Origin: Chthonobacter albigriseus
Lineage (GTDB): Bacteria; Pseudomonadota; Alphaproteobacteria; Rhizobiales; Pleomorphomonadaceae
Direction: 5' to 3'
Assembly (NCBI RefSeq): GCF_013839445.1
Contig: NZ_JACDIT010000004.1
Location: 248,001-312,000, forward strand
Length of the DNA: 64,000 nucleotides
Each line of letters starts with the position of its first letter. Positions within the stretch are counted from its first letter, which is position 1. A program made the position numbers and the translations under genes. This document shows, in pieces, positions 61,839 to 64,000 of this stretch. The notes beneath the pieces are model-generated. The model was not told the origin of the DNA and ran no database searches. It worked only from the letters and a program-made list of their open reading frames with translations.

Positions 61839-63992
61839 CTACCCGTGCGCCAGCACCGCCAGCAGCAGCAGGGCGACGATGTTGGTGATCTTGATCGCGG
61901 GGTTCACCGCGGGGCCGGCGGTATCCTTGTAGGGGTCGCCGACGGTGTCGCCGGTCACCGAGGCCTTGTGGGCATCGGATCCCTTGTAGTGCTTCTTGCC
62001 GTTGGCATCCACGAAACCGTCCTCGAAGGACTTCTTCGCGTTGTCCCACGCGCCGCCGCCCGAGGTCATCGAGATGGCCACGAAGATGCCCGTCACGATC
62101 ACGCCGAGCAGACTCGCGCCCACCGCCGAAACCGCCTGGCTCTTCCCCGCGATGGCGTTGACCACCACGAAGATCACGATCGGCGCGAGAACCGGCAGCA
62201 GCGACGGAATGATCATCTCCTTGATCGCCGCCTTGGTGAGGATATCCACCGCGCGGCCGTAGTCCGGCTTCTCGGTTCCGGCCATGATGCCCGGCTTCTC
62301 CCGGAACTGCCGACGGACCTCCTCCACGATCGACCCGGCCGCGCGCCCGACGGCGGTCATCGCGATACCGCCGAAGAGGAACGGGATCAGGCCGCCGAGC
62401 AGCAGGCCGACCACTACGTAGGGGTTGGCGAGCGAGAAGTCCGGCTGGATGTCCTTGAAGTACTGGAACTCCGTCGCACCGGGCTTGTTGGCTTCCGTGA
62501 TGAAGTAGTTGAGGTCGTAGTTGTAGGCCGCGAACAGCACCAGGGCGCCGAGACCGGCCGAGCCGATCGCATAACCCTTGGTGACCGCCTTGGTCGTGTT
62601 GCCGACAGCGTCGAGGGCGTCCGTCGTGGCGCGCACTTCCTTCGGAAGACCCGCCATCTCCGCGATGCCGCCGGCGTTGTCGGTCACCGGGCCGAACGCG
62701 TCGAGCGCCACGATCATGCCGGCGAGGCCGAGCATGGTGGTCACCGCGATCGCCGTGCCGAACAGGCCGGCGAGCTGGAACGTGCCGATGATGCCGACCA
62801 CGATGACGATCGTCGGCAGCGCGGTGGATTCCAGCGAAACGGCCAGCCCCTGGATGACGTTGGTGCCGTGGCCGGTCACCGAAGCCTGGCTGATCGAGCG
62901 GACCGGCCGGAAGCCGATGCCCGTATAGTACTCGGTGATCCAGACGATCGCGCCCGTCACGCCGAGGCCGATCAGGCCGCAGAAGAACAGGTTCCAGCCG
63001 GTGATGACGATGCCGTCGACGGGCGCTCCGATCGGGCCCCAGCCCACGGTGAGCGAGGTCGCGGCGCCGACGCCGACCGCGGACAGGATCGTCGTCGCCC
63101 ACAGGCCCTTGTAGAGGGCGCCCATGATCGAGTTGTTCGCGCCGAGGCGCACGAAGAACGTGCCGATGATCGAGGTGAGGATGCAGAGGCCGCAGATGGT
63201 CAGCGGGTAGACCATCACCGAGCCGAGCACGTCCTGCCCGCCGAAGAAGATCGCGCCGAGCACCATGGTGGCGACGGTCGTCACCGCATAGGTCTCGAAC
63301 AGGTCGGCCGCCATGCCGGCGCAGTCGCCGACGTTGTCGCCCACGTTGTCCGCGATCGTCGCCGGATTGCGCGGATCGTCCTCCGGAATGCCGGCTTCCA
63401 CCTTGCCGACGAGGTCGCCGCCGACGTCCGCACCCTTGGTGAAGATGCCGCCGCCGAGGCGGGCGAAGATGGAGATCAGCGAGGCGCCGAAGCCGAGCGC
63501 GACGAGGCTGTCGATGACCTGGCGGCTGTTCTCCGCGAAGCCGAGACCCTGGGTCAGGATCGCGTAGTAGACGGCGACGCCGAGCAGGGCGAGACCGGCA
63601 ACCAGCATGCCGGTGACCGCGCCCGACTTGAAGGCGATGTCGAGGCCGCCGGCCAGCGACTGGATCGAGGCCTGGGCGGTGCGGACGTTGGCGCGGACGG
63701 ACACGTTCATGCCGATGAAGCCCGCGATCGCCGACAGGATCGCGCCGATGGCGAAGCCTGCTGCAACCAGCCAGCCGAGCAGCAGCCCGACCCCGACGAA
63801 GATGATGACACCGACGATGCCGATGGTGATGTACTGGCGCCTCAAGTAGGCCTGCGCGCCTTCGGCGATGTAGCCGGCAATTTCCTGCATTCGGGCGGAG
63901 CCCGCGTCGGCCGCCAGGACCGAACGGATGGCCCAGACGCCGTAGGCGATCGAAAGCAGCCCAAGCACGATAGTCAAGTATAGAGCGTTCAT
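61839..63992 (-). CDS. hppA: Membrane-bound H+-translocating pyrophosphatase, K+-independent type
   Basis: Couples pyrophosphate hydrolysis to proton pumping in the membrane. The 717-residue protein has about 16 hydrophobic helices, the PPi-binding [20 protein letters not shown] and [21 protein letters not shown], and a second acidic site ([11 protein letters not shown]). The motif [10 protein letters not shown] near residue 464 has Lys where K+-dependent enzymes have Ala, which indicates the K+-independent class. The gene order hppA next to bamE is common in Hyphomicrobiales. The ATG is at 63992, eight bases from the window edge, so its promoter is not visible. Confidence 0.96.
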   Translation of the reverse strand: MNALYLTIVLGLLSIAYGVWAIRSVLAADAGSARMQEIAGYIAEGAQAYLRRQYITIGIVGVIIFVGVGLLLGWLVAAGFAIGAILSAIAGFIGMNVSVRANVRTAQASIQSLAGGLDIAFKSGAVTGMLVAGLALLGVAVYYAILTQGLGFAENSRQVIDSLVALGFGASLISIFARLGGGIFTKGADVGGDLVGKVEAGIPEDDPRNPATIADNVGDNVGDCAGMAADLFETYAVTTVATMVLGAIFFGGQDVLGSVMVYPLTICGLCILTSIIGTFFVRLGANNSIMGALYKGLWATTILSAVGVGAATSLTVGWGPIGAPVDGIVITGWNLFFCGLIGLGVTGAIVWITEYYTGIGFRPVRSISQASVTGHGTNVIQGLAVSLESTALPTIVIVVGIIGTFQLAGLFGTAIAVTTMLGLAGMIVALDAFGPVTDNAGGIAEMAGLPKEVRATTDALDAVGNTTKAVTKGYAIGSAGLGALVLFAAYNYDLNYFITEANKPGATEFQYFKDIQPDFSLANPYVVVGLLLGGLIPFLFGGIAMTAVGRAAGSIVEEVRRQFREKPGIMAGTEKPDYGRAVDILTKAAIKEMIIPSLLPVLAPIVIFVVVNAIAGKSQAVSAVGASLLGVIVTGIFVAISMTSGGGAWDNAKKSFEDGFVDANGKKHYKGSDAHKASVTGDTVGDPYKDTAGPAVNPAIKITNIVALLLLAVLAHG

Positions 63993-64000
63993 GATCCCTC

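Noticed and set aside
1-64000. CRISPR arrays, insertion sequences, prophage or integron
   Set aside because: No regularly spaced repeats, transposase, integrase or phage structural gene was seen anywhere in the window.

Overview
This is a high-GC alphaproteobacterial chromosome segment, most likely from the Hyphomicrobiales (Rhizobiales). Four gene orders typical of that group support this. They are lepB-acpS-DUF2062-rsh-rpoZ, hom-glpX-recJ, DUF2842/ctaA-metY-CoA-binding-rplM-rpsI, and bamE opposite chaperone-yceD-plsX-fabH-ihfA-merR. The assignment rests on protein recognition and synteny; no database search was possible. Almost everything is chromosomal core. I see no phage, insertion sequence, integrase or CRISPR array.

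Layout. 1-4000 (minus strand): the start of lepB, then acpS, a DUF2062 membrane protein, a bifunctional (p)ppGpp synthetase/hydrolase and rpoZ. 4534-6931 (plus): a NYN-domain protein, a decayed partial copy of its 3' half, then a family 5 uracil-DNA glycosylase. 7075-16702 (minus): dnaE, a small membrane protein and a very large PAN/alpha-2-macroglobulin protein. 16865-25224 (minus): recJ, an unrecognised 603-residue membrane protein, glpX, hom, alaC and a small lipoprotein. 25662-28270 (plus): an AT-rich gene for a secreted PEP-CTERM-like protein with a possible RBS-sequestering leader, then class I PHA synthase. 28345-30148 (minus): three small conserved proteins, a cold-shock protein and a DUF423 protein. 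30296-35072: a SpoU-type RNA methyltransferase (plus) facing a YnjBCD-like ABC uptake operon (minus). 35269-36862 (minus): rpsI, rplM and a thioesterase. 36967-44674 (mainly plus): VOC protein, ilvD, GST, Uma2 (minus), M29 aminopeptidase, CoA-binding protein, metY and a DUF805 protein. 44681-46186: ctaA (minus) and DUF2842 (plus).

46259-54661 is an exopolysaccharide locus: a CelD-like acetyltransferase, a Wzz-type protein whose ATPase domain has lost its P-loop, a Wza-like lipoprotein, a GT4 glycosyltransferase, an undecaprenyl-phosphate sugar transferase and an O-antigen-ligase-like polymerase. Together these could start, polymerise and export a lipid-linked polysaccharide; no flippase is visible. 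54730-56269: a TTG-start MsrQ, a hairpin-rich stretch, a small coiled-coil protein and tRNA-Pro(GGG). 56394-61069 (minus): merR, ihfA, fabH, plsX, yceD and a cytochrome bc1 chaperone, linking lipid synthesis with a nucleoid factor. The window ends with bamE (plus) and a K+-independent-type H+-pyrophosphatase (minus).

No complete new system is evident. The best leads are the unknown membrane protein at 18805-20616, the leader of the gene at 25662, the P-loop-less Wzz protein, the half-copied NYN gene, and the structured stretch at 55648-55841.
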